Assembly (NCBI GenBank): GCA_029212405.1
Contig: JARGNR010000003.1
Coordinates: 37,989 to 101,988 of the forward strand
Length of the DNA stretch: 64,000 nucleotides
Direction: 5' to 3'
DNA from: Saprospiraceae bacterium
Lineage (GTDB): Bacteria > Bacteroidota > Bacteroidia > Chitinophagales > Saprospiraceae
Below, one piece after another: positions 35,033-43,570 of this stretch. The translations under genes and the position numbers were made by a program. Each line of letters begins with the position of its first letter. Position 1 is the first letter of the stretch. The notes beneath the pieces are model-generated. The model was not told the origin of the DNA. It made no database searches and saw only the letters and a program-made list of their open reading frames with translations.

Positions 35033-36133
35033 ATGAGAAATTTCATCTTATCACTTTCGATTATTTGCATTTTTATAGCTTGTAAATCCGAAAAACCTAC
35101 ACCAGAAACTACTGATTCAGGAGAAACTGAAAATACAGATACACTTAGATACGATCAAGAAGTCCATTTGAAAAATGTGAAACAATTGACTTTTGGCGGA
35201 GACAATGCAGAAGCCTATTGGAGTTTTGATGATTCTAAAATAGTTTTTCAAGCTAAAAACAAAGAATGGGGCGCACCGTGCGACCAGATTTATGTATCAG
35301 AAGTTGGAGTGGAAATGAGAGATGTTCCTCAACTGGTAAGTACTGGAAAAGGAAGAACTACGTGCAGTTACTTTTTACCTGGAGATTCCACTATAATTTA
35401 CGCATCTACGCATGAAGGAGGAGACGCATGTCCACCTGAACCTTCAAGAGCAGAAGGATATGTATGGCCAGTATATGCAACCTTTGATATTTACACTGCT
35501 GATTTAGAAGGGAATTTACTGCAAAAAATGACGGACTATGAGGGATATGATGCCGAAGCGACCGTTTCACCCAAGGGAGATAAAATTGTTTTTACTTCCA
35601 TGCGTTCTGGTGACCTCGAGTTATGGACCATGGATATAGATGGGAGTAATAAAAAACAGGTAACTGATCAATTGGGATACGATGGAGGTGCTTTCTTTTC
35701 TCCAGATGGAAAAAAATTGATTTTTAGATCGTCAAGACCGTCAACAGATGCGGATAAGAAGAAATATAAAGACTTGTTGGCAAAAGGCTTAGTCATGCCT
35801 AGCGATATGGAACTCTACGTTTGTAATGTCGATGGTAGTGAGCTGACAAAGATTACTGATTTAGGACAAGCGAATTGGGCACCATTTTTTCATCCAAGTG
35901 GGGAAAAGGTTATATTTTCAACAAATCATGCATCGCCTCAAGGTGGAAGGCCAACATTCAACTTATACATGATAAACTTGGATGGAACAGGGTTAGAGAA
36001 GATTACACATGATAGTGTATTTGATGCATTCCCTATGTTTTCAAATGATGGAAAGAAACTGATTTTCTCTAGTAATAGAAATAATGGAGGGACAAGAGAA
36101 ACGAATTTATTTGTCGCTGACTGGGTAGAGTAG
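35033..36133 (+). CDS. TolB-like (PD40 repeat) lipoprotein
   Basis: A 366-residue lipoprotein (MRNFILSLSIICIFIACKS, lipidated at Cys17) followed by a Thr/Glu-rich linker and a beta propeller made of PD40 repeats: WSFDDSKIVFQAKN, VSPKGDKIVFTSMRSGDLELWTMDIDG, FSPDGKKLIFRSSR, HPSGEKVIFSTNH and FSNDGKKLIFSSNRNNGG. The whole matches the TolB C-terminal propeller family without the Tol N-terminal domain. Periplasmic or surface location. Partner unknown; the next gene in the same direction starts 100 bases later. Confidence 0.88.
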   Translation: MRNFILSLSIICIFIACKSEKPTPETTDSGETENTDTLRYDQEVHLKNVKQLTFGGDNAEAYWSFDDSKIVFQAKNKEWGAPCDQIYVSEVGVEMRDVPQLVSTGKGRTTCSYFLPGDSTIIYASTHEGGDACPPEPSRAEGYVWPVYATFDIYTADLEGNLLQKMTDYEGYDAEATVSPKGDKIVFTSMRSGDLELWTMDIDGSNKKQVTDQLGYDGGAFFSPDGKKLIFRSSRPSTDADKKKYKDLLAKGLVMPSDMELYVCNVDGSELTKITDLGQANWAPFFHPSGEKVIFSTNHASPQGGRPTFNLYMINLDGTGLEKITHDSVFDAFPMFSNDGKKLIFSSNRNNGGTRETNLFVADWVE

Positions 36134-36233
36134 ATTTCAAGGATTACAAAGAATACTTATCTTAAATTTCTGTTTTTTCTTTATATTTCATCGTCAAATA
36201 AAGATTGATGTTAACTCGCAAATAAAAAATTGA

Positions 36234-37211
36234 ATGAAAAAACGAAGAGATTTTATGAAACAAGCTGGTTTGCTAGCTGTAGGATTACCTTTTATTGGGA
36301 CTTTAAATAGTTGTAAATCAGATAAAAATGCGGGGGAAGCAGCTGTCAAAGCTACCGTTGATGAAGCGGTGAAGTCTGGGTTTACATTGGATGAGTTTGG
36401 GATTCAATTGTGGTCTGTGAAAGATTTCATGAATAAAGATCCCAAAGGCACACTAAAAGCTCTTAGTGAATATGGGTACAATACGATAGAAAGCTTCCAA
36501 GGAGAACAAGGAGTCTTTTGGGGGATGTCTGCCAAAGACTATAATACCTATCTCAACGACCACAATTTAAAATCAGTTTCTAGCCATTGTGATCCTCAAT
36601 ATGCATTAGACCCAACAAAAAGGGATGAATTTAAAAAATTGGTGGATGATGCTTCTGAAATCGGTATGGAGTACCTAGTCAATCCGTATTTAGGGTTTTT
36701 GAAGACACAAGATGAGTTCAAAAATGCAACGGATGGAATGAATGAATTGGGAGAAATATGTGCAAAAAATGGCATTCAATATTGTTACCATAATCACCAT
36801 TATTCATTTATGGATCTGGATGGAGCATATCCTCAAGATATCATGATGAAAGGTACTGAAGGAGGATCTGTTGGATTCGAAATGGATATTTATTGGGTAG
36901 TTGCTGCGGGTGCGGATCCTGAAGCATGGTTAAAAAAGTACCCGAATAGATTTGTGTTAAGTCATGTCAAAGATCGATACAAAGAAGAGCGTTTGATGCA
37001 GATCAAAGAAGAGGAAGGAACAGATGAAAATTTTGGTATTAATGGATCATGTGTATTAGGAGTAGGGCAGATAGATTTCCATAAAGTACTCCTTACAGCC
37101 AAAGAGCAGGGAATGAAGAAATACATTGTTGAGCATGAGCGATATGACGATATGACTTCAATGGAAGCAGTAGAAAAAGATGCTGCCTATATGAAACAGT
37201 TCATTGTTTAA
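36234..37211 (+). CDS. Sugar phosphate isomerase/epimerase family lipoprotein (TIM barrel)
   Basis: A 325-residue protein with a twin-arginine-like leader (KKRRDFMKQAGLLAVGLPFIGTL) that ends in a lipobox (NSC, Cys27), so it is probably exported folded and lipidated. The rest is a xylose-isomerase-like TIM barrel: GIQLWSVKDFM, YGYNTIESF, SSHCDPQYAL, CYHNHHYSFMDL, GFEMDIYWVVAAGADP, RFVLSHVKDRY and KYIVEHERYDDM. The His, Asp and Glu residues in these motifs match metal and substrate positions of the family. The sugar substrate is unknown. Confidence 0.9.
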   Translation: MKKRRDFMKQAGLLAVGLPFIGTLNSCKSDKNAGEAAVKATVDEAVKSGFTLDEFGIQLWSVKDFMNKDPKGTLKALSEYGYNTIESFQGEQGVFWGMSAKDYNTYLNDHNLKSVSSHCDPQYALDPTKRDEFKKLVDDASEIGMEYLVNPYLGFLKTQDEFKNATDGMNELGEICAKNGIQYCYHNHHYSFMDLDGAYPQDIMMKGTEGGSVGFEMDIYWVVAAGADPEAWLKKYPNRFVLSHVKDRYKEERLMQIKEEEGTDENFGINGSCVLGVGQIDFHKVLLTAKEQGMKKYIVEHERYDDMTSMEAVEKDAAYMKQFIV

Positions 37212-37241
37212 ACTAGAATAAAGAAAATCTTTACAAAATAG

Positions 37242-37277
37242 AAGCCTGCAATAATTCGTTTTATTGTAGGCTTTTTA
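37242..37277 (+). terminator. Terminator after the isomerase gene
   Basis: A 13-bp stem with two non-Watson-Crick pairs (37242-37254 with 37261-37273), loop TTCGTT, followed by a T run. Confidence 0.8.
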
Positions 37278-37302
37278 ATTGGGTATAAAGTTGAATTGAA
37301 AT

Positions 37303-37719
37303 ATGGAAAAAATAGTAATATTCATTCTACTAAGTTGTTGTTTCCTTGCTTGTGAATTATCTCCTCCCCCTCCCAAGTGTGTGTCTAATCCACCTTTTGA
37401 TCAACTGGAAACCTTTTCAAAAGAGTATCATGCTGAAGTAATTAAGAAGCTAGAAAAATCCAAAGCAACTGACTTTCGGTACTTTTTCAAAACCTTTGTT
37501 GAAAGCGGTGAAGAGACCAATATGATATTAAATCTACGAAATGAAAATCAATGTTTCGATGTGAAGATGTTGGTTGAAAATTGGGAGAAATTAGGTGGTA
37601 TGCGAAAGGTGAATGGCAAATCTTATCCTAAAGAATTGGTTTTATTGAAATGGAATATTGAAAACAGAAATGACGATAAGATAGTGGTCTATGATGATAT
37701 GAACTGGATTATTGACTGA
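37303..37719 (+). CDS. Small hypothetical lipoprotein
   Basis: A 138-residue lipoprotein: leader MEKIVIFILLSCCFLACE with lipobox LAC, then a Pro-rich segment (LSPPPPKCVSNPPFD) and a helical/beta domain with KATDFRYFFKTFVESGEETNMILNLRNENQCFDVKML. It has three Cys in the mature part. I do not recognise the family. It is convergent with the next gene, 11 bases apart. Confidence 0.75.
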   Translation: MEKIVIFILLSCCFLACELSPPPPKCVSNPPFDQLETFSKEYHAEVIKKLEKSKATDFRYFFKTFVESGEETNMILNLRNENQCFDVKMLVENWEKLGGMRKVNGKSYPKELVLLKWNIENRNDDKIVVYDDMNWIID

Positions 37720-37730
37720 TTCAAAAGAAA

Positions 37731-38828
37731 TTACTTTTTGATGTCTAATTTTAATGAGAATTGAAGAGAGTCTTTTTTATTACTTCCAATATAGATCATC
37801 GAATCGGGTGTTACTTGATGATACTTTCCTTTAATATTTAATTCCCAGAAGTCCTGAAAGTTCCAAAATTCCAATTGGTTGTATTTTGGATCTATGATGT
37901 ATTCAAAAAAAGAAAGAGAGTCAGCTATTTCAACAGCCCCAAATCTCCCCTTGTCCAAAATGATACTTTTGAAACTTTGTATGTCTTTTCTATTTTGACT
38001 AGTAATGCCTTCTTTCATGAATTTAATATCCGTTATTTTCCATACGCCTGTGATCGGACTTTCGATATTACTGGTCATATAATTCTTTGCATCTTCAATA
38101 AAATGTTGGGTATAGAAGTAAAATCCAATTAATAGGATGACTTTAAATATTCGGCCAGAATTGATGAGGTGATAATGGTTTTTTAATGGGTGATATTCCT
38201 CAGTTAGTTTATTATTCTGGCGAGAGAAAAATGAATAATATGCAGGAAAGTCGGCAAAGATGAAGGAGCCAATAACAGCTAGATAAATACTATTCTTATA
38301 GATATAGCAACTGTCAAAACTATAATTGTGCATTACCGTATTTGCTAAAATTGCAAACATTAATATGTTTCCTAGTCGTTGGGTTTGTCTGAAGCAAATC
38401 AGGGCTAATCCCCCTAAAATGATATAACCAATATATGCTTGAAATATAGGACTGAACCCATAAAAGGCATTTGCAAAAGTGTCTGCCTCCAATTGTGCCA
38501 GTTTGGTTTCGCCTGTAAATAAAGTGTAATTATAAAAATGGCCTTCTGCTTTTAGAAGGGCAGTTGTAAAGACTGCATAAACCAATAGAACCCTTAGAAC
38601 AACTTCAGACCAATAGTTAAACTTTTCGTGGTTTTTATATTTTAAAGTAGCATAGGCAGCACCTAGTCCAGTTATTCCCATACAAATACCGAGTAACCAC
38701 GCCCTGAAAATATCCATTTTGTCATCTCCACACATCCACCATTTTACAGTCAATGTAGAACCTAAGACTCCAATTAGTGTTAGATTGAGAACATTGCTAA
38801 TTGTAGTATGAAGATCTTTGTACTGCAT
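37731..38828 (-). CDS. DoxX-like membrane protein with C-terminal extracytoplasmic domain
   Basis: A 365-residue protein with about seven membrane segments in the first 245 residues (for example NLTLIGVLGSTLTVKWW, VVLRVLLVYAVFTTALL, AYIGYIILGGLALICF, IFKVILLIGFYFYTQHF) and a soluble C-terminal domain of about 110 residues that starts ITGVWKITDIKFMKEG and has a lipocalin-like beta pattern. The membrane part resembles DoxX/MauE-type proteins, but the match is weak. ATG 38828 is preferred. It is monocistronic; function unknown. Confidence 0.7.
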   Translation of the reverse strand: MQYKDLHTTISNVLNLTLIGVLGSTLTVKWWMCGDDKMDIFRAWLLGICMGITGLGAAYATLKYKNHEKFNYWSEVVLRVLLVYAVFTTALLKAEGHFYNYTLFTGETKLAQLEADTFANAFYGFSPIFQAYIGYIILGGLALICFRQTQRLGNILMFAILANTVMHNYSFDSCYIYKNSIYLAVIGSFIFADFPAYYSFFSRQNNKLTEEYHPLKNHYHLINSGRIFKVILLIGFYFYTQHFIEDAKNYMTSNIESPITGVWKITDIKFMKEGITSQNRKDIQSFKSIILDKGRFGAVEIADSLSFFEYIIDPKYNQLEFWNFQDFWELNIKGKYHQVTPDSMIYIGSNKKDSLQFSLKLDIKK

Positions 38829-38949
38829 ATGTAATAGGGCATATTGATATCTTCAGAAAAGATACAGTAATGCATGTTTATTTTCGTAATTGAAAGATGA
38901 TAATGTCATTTCTTTAACAATATCTAACTATATTATATTTTGCATTTCA

Positions 38950-39834
38950 ATGAAAAAATGGATTAAGAGAATGGGCTGGTTTTTATTCATATCTGTGCTG
39001 ATTGTAGTATTTCTTGTTAATGGTGGGATGAAAATGATGCACTTTTCAGATGATAAAGCAAAAGCATATTTTGAGGATAGAGGATTTGATGGTCAGATTG
39101 AAAAAATACGAATAAATGACATTGATGTAAAGGTAATCTCAAGTAAGCCCAACGCAGAAAATCAGACATTAATCGTTTTTGTACACGGTGCACCAGGAAG
39201 CTGGGATGCATTTAAACAATTCATTACAGACAAGGATATTTCGAGAGGAGCAACTGTAATAGCATATGATCGCCCGGGATATGGAGGGTCAAGTTTGCTT
39301 CCTATGTCTGGAATTCAAGATCAAGCTGAGATATTGAAAGAAATCATACGAACCTATAAAACAGAAAAAGTGATATTGGTAGGGCATTCTTATGGTGGTC
39401 CAATTGCTGGCTTAGCCGCATTAGATGAAAAAATGGAGGTGGATGCAACGATTATGATTGCACCATTAGTAGATCCAGAGAGTGAGCCTATATTTTGGTA
39501 CTCCTATTTTTCATATTGGAAATGGTCGAGATGGATGTTGCCTCCATCTTTAATTGTAGCTGGTTCTGAAAAGTTTGCACATTCAAATGAATTGGCACAA
39601 ATTGATTCTTTATGGAAAAAGGCTGAAAGTAGGTTTATCCATGTGCATGGATTGGAAGATGGGTTGGCACCTGGGAAAGAAAATATTTCATTTACCAAAG
39701 CCAATATTCCCGAACAAAAGTTGACTCAAATTGTATACGAAAAAAAGGGGCATCTTGTTATTTGGACTGATTTTGAATTAATGAAAGCAATAATTATGGA
39801 TGAAAAGGATCGAAAAATCGGATTAGTAGAGTAA
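38950..39834 (+). CDS. Alpha/beta hydrolase, membrane-anchored
   Basis: ATG 38950 starts a basic leader and one membrane anchor (KKWIKRMGWFLFISVLIVVFLV); upstream in-frame codons to 38890 are not needed. The hydrolase domain shows the oxyanion region FVHGAPGSWDAF, the nucleophile elbow GHSYGG (Ser in VILVGHSYGGPIAGLA) and the catalytic His in KKGHLVIWTDF; the acid is probably Asp in HVHGLEDGLAPG. It belongs to the large alpha/beta hydrolase family (Abhydrolase_1); substrate unknown. It probably faces the periplasm. Confidence 0.88.
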   Translation: MKKWIKRMGWFLFISVLIVVFLVNGGMKMMHFSDDKAKAYFEDRGFDGQIEKIRINDIDVKVISSKPNAENQTLIVFVHGAPGSWDAFKQFITDKDISRGATVIAYDRPGYGGSSLLPMSGIQDQAEILKEIIRTYKTEKVILVGHSYGGPIAGLAALDEKMEVDATIMIAPLVDPESEPIFWYSYFSYWKWSRWMLPPSLIVAGSEKFAHSNELAQIDSLWKKAESRFIHVHGLEDGLAPGKENISFTKANIPEQKLTQIVYEKKGHLVIWTDFELMKAIIMDEKDRKIGLVE

Positions 39835-40041
39835 CATAATTACTGTAAAAAGTGTCTTATATAGGCAGGAAAACAGCATTAACACTTCATTACATACATA
39901 TTTTTCCTGAATTTGTCAAGTGTAGAAACTTTTTTACATTTATAATTGTATTAATACTTAAGATCGTCAATGATTTCATTCCCGTGAAAGATTGAGATGA
40001 ATTCATTCCCAATATTCATAAACCTAATAAAATAGATATAT

Positions 40042-40908
40042 ATGCGACAACTCAAGATTACCAACAAAATCACCAATAGAGAAAGCGTCGCTCTAGAAAA
40101 ATATCTGAACGATATAGCCAAAATTGATTTAATCAATGCAGATGAAGAAATTCGTTTAGCCAAATTAATTAAACAAGGAGATAAAGAAGCTTTAGAAAAG
40201 TTAACAAAGGCCAACCTAAGGTTTGTAGTATCTGTCGCAAAGCAATATCAAAATCAAGGATTGTCTCTTCCGGATTTGATCAATGAAGGGAATGTAGGAT
40301 TGATGAAAGCGGCGAAGCGTTTTGATGAAACTAAAGGATTTAAATTCATTTCATATGCAGTTTGGTGGATTCGACAGTCTATTTTAGCAGCCATAGTAGA
40401 ATATAGTAGAATGGTGAGATTACCTTTAAATAAGGTGAGTTCCTACAATAAAGTGAATGAGGCTTATGTGAAGTTTGTTCAGAAATTTGAACGAGAACCT
40501 ACACATGAAGAATTAGCGGAATTGTTGGATGTAAAGCCAAAGGAAATTGGAAATATGCTTCAAGGAGGCAACCGTCATGTTTCTATGGATGCACCCATAA
40601 GTAGCGATGAAGGAGCGGCTACTCGTATTGATTTATATTCTCTAGGTGATGAAGATAGCCCAGATTTACAATTGATGGAACAATCTTTGGCTGATGAAAT
40701 AAAACATGGATTGAGCTTATTGTCCCCAAGAGAAGTAGAAATATTGTCTGTTTATTATGGGTTGAATGGAAGAAGCTCTCATACTCTTGATGAGATTGGT
40801 GACATGTTCGGGTTGACCCGAGAACGTGTACGTCAAATCAGAGAAAGAGCTATCCGTAGACTAAGAAGATCTGTTAACAGAAATGCTCTTAAATCTTATT
40901 TAGGATAA
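40042..40908 (+). CDS. rpoD: Primary RNA polymerase sigma factor (RpoD/SigA type)
   Basis: A 288-residue primary sigma factor of the Bacteroidota form: no region 1.1, region 1.2 RESVALEKYLNDIAKIDLINADEEIRLAKLI, region 2 ANLRFVVSVAKQYQNQGLSLPDLINEGNVGLMKAAKRFDETKGFKFISYAVWWIRQSI, region 3 (SSYNKVNEAYVKFVQKFEREPTHEELAELL) and region 4.2 TLDEIGDMFGLTRERVRQIRERAIRRL. It directs transcription from the TTTG/TAnnTTTG promoters of this phylum. It is monocistronic with about 200 bases of upstream region. Confidence 0.96.
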   Translation: MRQLKITNKITNRESVALEKYLNDIAKIDLINADEEIRLAKLIKQGDKEALEKLTKANLRFVVSVAKQYQNQGLSLPDLINEGNVGLMKAAKRFDETKGFKFISYAVWWIRQSILAAIVEYSRMVRLPLNKVSSYNKVNEAYVKFVQKFEREPTHEELAELLDVKPKEIGNMLQGGNRHVSMDAPISSDEGAATRIDLYSLGDEDSPDLQLMEQSLADEIKHGLSLLSPREVEILSVYYGLNGRSSHTLDEIGDMFGLTRERVRQIRERAIRRLRRSVNRNALKSYLG

Positions 40909-40935
40909 ATTAGACTTTTTTACGGGCAAGATTAT

Positions 40936-41952
40936 TTATCCGTTGACATTTCCAATTTTAACCAATTGAAATTCTAGTTCAATGATTTGACCTGGGTCTT
41001 CAGTCAATTCTATTTGCGCAGGGATAGATTTCCATGAAGGAGTGTCATTTGGAAATTCGTCAATAAGTTCCAAAATGGCTTTTGTTAAATTTAATAAATC
41101 TACCGCACTGATTTTATCGTCTGAATTTACATCTGCAGCCAAAAATTGATAAGGTTCTGTAAATGGATCCAATTCTAAAATGTGCTTTCTGATTTTCAAT
41201 AAATCTACTCCTGACATACTCCCATCAGCTGCAGCCCCAGAGGCTTCCACGATAATAACTGGGTTTTCAATTTCAGGAAAATCATCGGATGGATATTCAA
41301 AAGTGGTACTTCCTCCAGTTATTTCTAAAATATCATACGTTGGAAAATCAGCATTGGCTGGTTTTAGAATATATTTAATTTCTTCAGGAGATGTGTTACT
41401 TTTTGTGTCAACATTAAATGAGAAAGAAGTTGGATCATCCATTCCATTGTCCATACCTGTAGCTCCAGTTGAAGCAATGACTTCATCAAAATCGTCGTAA
41501 GAAAAACCCATGTGAACGGTGCCATCTGGAGCAATGATGGCTAAAGTTGGCGTACCATAATATGGACCAAATGTTCCAGATTTGTAAATGAGTCCAGCAT
41601 CTTTTCCACCACCATCAAATCCGACTCCAGGGAATGTGACTCCGTATTGTATTTTGTAATTTGCCACATCGGCATTACTATCAAAATTTTGAGTACTTAA
41701 TTCAATGAATTCAACATCATATTGTCCAGCTCCCCAAGCTTGATATTTTTCTTCCATCCATGGTGCCAATTGAATGCACGGTGGACAAGTGGTGAAAAAT
41801 AGTTTAATAACGACCGTTTGTCCTTTATCTAAATGGTCTTTGTACAGTTCGTGAACGACCCCGTCAGAGTCTGTAACCGTAAAATCGGGCGCCTGCTGAC
41901 CAAACGCTCCAGAAATAATAAATAGAAAACTTAGTACAGTTAAAATTCTCAT
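40936..41952 (-). CDS. Secreted thioredoxin-like protein with dockerin domain
   Basis: ATG 41952 starts the signal peptide (MRILTVLSFLFIISGAFGQQ). A TlpA/redoxin-type thioredoxin domain follows (about residues 20-160) with the redox motif in FFTTCPPCIQLAPW and the cis-Pro region GTPTLAIIAPDG. A linker domain (about 165-230) precedes a type I dockerin (two loops: GSMSGVDLLKIRKHILEL and DVNSDDKISAVDLLNLTKAILEL). The protein ends in VKIGNVNG; in relatives I know this strand is often followed by more sequence and a T9SS sorting domain, which is missing here. It stands alone, convergent with the sigma factor gene. Confidence 0.85.
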   Translation of the reverse strand: MRILTVLSFLFIISGAFGQQAPDFTVTDSDGVVHELYKDHLDKGQTVVIKLFFTTCPPCIQLAPWMEEKYQAWGAGQYDVEFIELSTQNFDSNADVANYKIQYGVTFPGVGFDGGGKDAGLIYKSGTFGPYYGTPTLAIIAPDGTVHMGFSYDDFDEVIASTGATGMDNGMDDPTSFSFNVDTKSNTSPEEIKYILKPANADFPTYDILEITGGSTTFEYPSDDFPEIENPVIIVEASGAAADGSMSGVDLLKIRKHILELDPFTEPYQFLAADVNSDDKISAVDLLNLTKAILELIDEFPNDTPSWKSIPAQIELTEDPGQIIELEFQLVKIGNVNG

Positions 41953-42057
41953 GCCAAGTATGTTATTGATTTTCAAAGCTATAAATAAGATTTGACAAAC
42001 ACAAGTTATTGCAGTTTGTTGAAATCAACCTGTTGCTTTTGTCACCTGTAATATTCC

Positions 42058-42408
42058 TTATCCACCTGCTTTCTTAATGTTTTTATATCCTTTCTCTTTC
42101 AATAAGGCTATAATTTTATCTCTATGTTCGCCTTGTATAATGATTTCACCATTCTTTACAGATCCTCCAACGCCACATTTTCCTTTCAATGTTTTACCCA
42201 AGGCATTTAATTCATTATCAGGAAGCTCTTCTAATCCTTTGATCAAACTGACGGATTTACCTCCTCTTCCTTTCTTTTCAAGATGAACTCGAATGATGAA
42301 TTCAGAGTGATTTATTTCTTCTTTTTCTTCCGGCATCTCAGGAGCATTTTCAGGATTGCCCATTTTGATGAAATCGTCCCACGATAGTTTTGTTTCTTTT
42401 TTATTCAC
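42058..42408 (-). CDS. eIF1/SUI1 family translation factor (YciH)
   Basis: A 116-residue protein of the SUI1 family. The first 45 residues are a Glu/Pro-rich extension; the SUI1 fold follows with [70 protein letters not shown], in which the GRGGK and CGVGGS signatures are diagnostic. Bacterial YciH is thought to influence start-site selection or translation under stress. Start GTG 42408, two bases after the upstream gene's stop, so the two are one operon. Confidence 0.92.
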   Translation of the reverse strand: MNKKETKLSWDDFIKMGNPENAPEMPEEKEEINHSEFIIRVHLEKKGRGGKSVSLIKGLEELPDNELNALGKTLKGKCGVGGSVKNGEIIIQGEHRDKIIALLKEKGYKNIKKAGG

Positions 42409-42410
42409 AA

Positions 42411-43502
42411 TTATGCTTTTCTTTTCCAGTTGAAATTGATCATGCGCAACACTAAAAATCCTAAATCTCTAGTGCCTATGTTTGAATTGGATAACACAAT
42501 AACTCCTGTTCCAGTTTCCTTGATGAAGGCTATAAATGCATTGTGGCCATTTGTTTTGCCCGAATGAGTAATGATGTCGTACCCTCTTCTTTGGTCTATT
42601 ATTTGCCAGCCTTTTCCTGTTCGGATAGATTCATTAAAATCAGTTTCTACTTCTTTTAAGTGATTGGTTTTAAATTTATCAACATAGGGGTGGTCCGTTA
42701 ATCCAATATTAATTTTCATGAATTTCACCAAATCTGATGCGGTTGTTTTGACGCCTTCTGAGGCTCCAAAGGATGCGAAAGTCCATGGTTTTGTCTCTCT
42801 TCCAGCTCGATCATATCCTACTGTGACAATATCTTTTTTGCGTTCTTTGAAAAATACAAATGAACTGTCCATTTCGATTGGGTCGAATATATATTGGTCC
42901 ATCAGTTTGTCAAAGGAAGTCTGAGTGGCATATTCTAAGACAATTTCAAGCAGGCCATAATTGGTATGGGCATAGTTGAATTCGCCGATAGTTTTAGGGA
43001 CAAAATTTACATAGAATGCAGACAACTCGCTTTTTTCATAATATCCGTAGGGATTTTGTGGGTCTTTTTCTTTTGCACCAAAGAAATAAGGCCGTACAGG
43101 TAGCCCTGAGGTATGTTGAATTAGATGTAATAAAGTGACATCATCCATTCTTGGATTTTGAATTCCTTCAGGTAGGAAAGAATTTATTTTGTCTTCATAG
43201 TTCAGAATCCCATTTTCTACCAAAATTGACACTAAACTTGATGTGAATACTTTTGAAATACTGCCTACTTCAAAAATATCTTCTGCATCTAGTGTGGATT
43301 TCTCCCCTTTAATGTCTGAACCAAACTCTACGTAATAAGTGGAATCTTGGTCAACGATTCCTATAATAAAGCCTGGGGTGTCATCTAAACTGATCTCCGT
43401 ATCATGCAGAATAATTCGTTCAATTTCCACTTTTAAGTCTCCATTTTGGCCGAAGACACATGAAATAGAAAAAAGCATTGATATAATCGAAAAGAATCGC
43501 AT
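42411..43502 (-). CDS. Secreted serine hydrolase (beta-lactamase/PBP-like family)
   Basis: A 363-residue protein with a signal peptide ([19 protein letters not shown]) and the fold of class C beta-lactamases and D-aminopeptidases. The nucleophile motif SxxK is SISK (residues 81-84, in [12 protein letters not shown]), and the third motif is HSGKTNG. The second motif, usually YxN, reads YAH in [13 protein letters not shown], a variant that should alter specificity. Such proteins are esterases, peptidases or inactive relatives; the substrate cannot be assigned. It precedes the SUI1 gene by two bases. Confidence 0.9.
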   Translation of the reverse strand: MRFFSIISMLFSISCVFGQNGDLKVEIERIILHDTEISLDDTPGFIIGIVDQDSTYYVEFGSDIKGEKSTLDAEDIFEVGSISKVFTSSLVSILVENGILNYEDKINSFLPEGIQNPRMDDVTLLHLIQHTSGLPVRPYFFGAKEKDPQNPYGYYEKSELSAFYVNFVPKTIGEFNYAHTNYGLLEIVLEYATQTSFDKLMDQYIFDPIEMDSSFVFFKERKKDIVTVGYDRAGRETKPWTFASFGASEGVKTTASDLVKFMKINIGLTDHPYVDKFKTNHLKEVETDFNESIRTGKGWQIIDQRRGYDIITHSGKTNGHNAFIAFIKETGTGVIVLSNSNIGTRDLGFLVLRMINFNWKRKA

Positions 43503-43570
43503 AAGTGCAAAACTACGGATACTGTTGCATATTAGTGAAGTAAAACAAGCTATTTCTATACCTAAAGATT

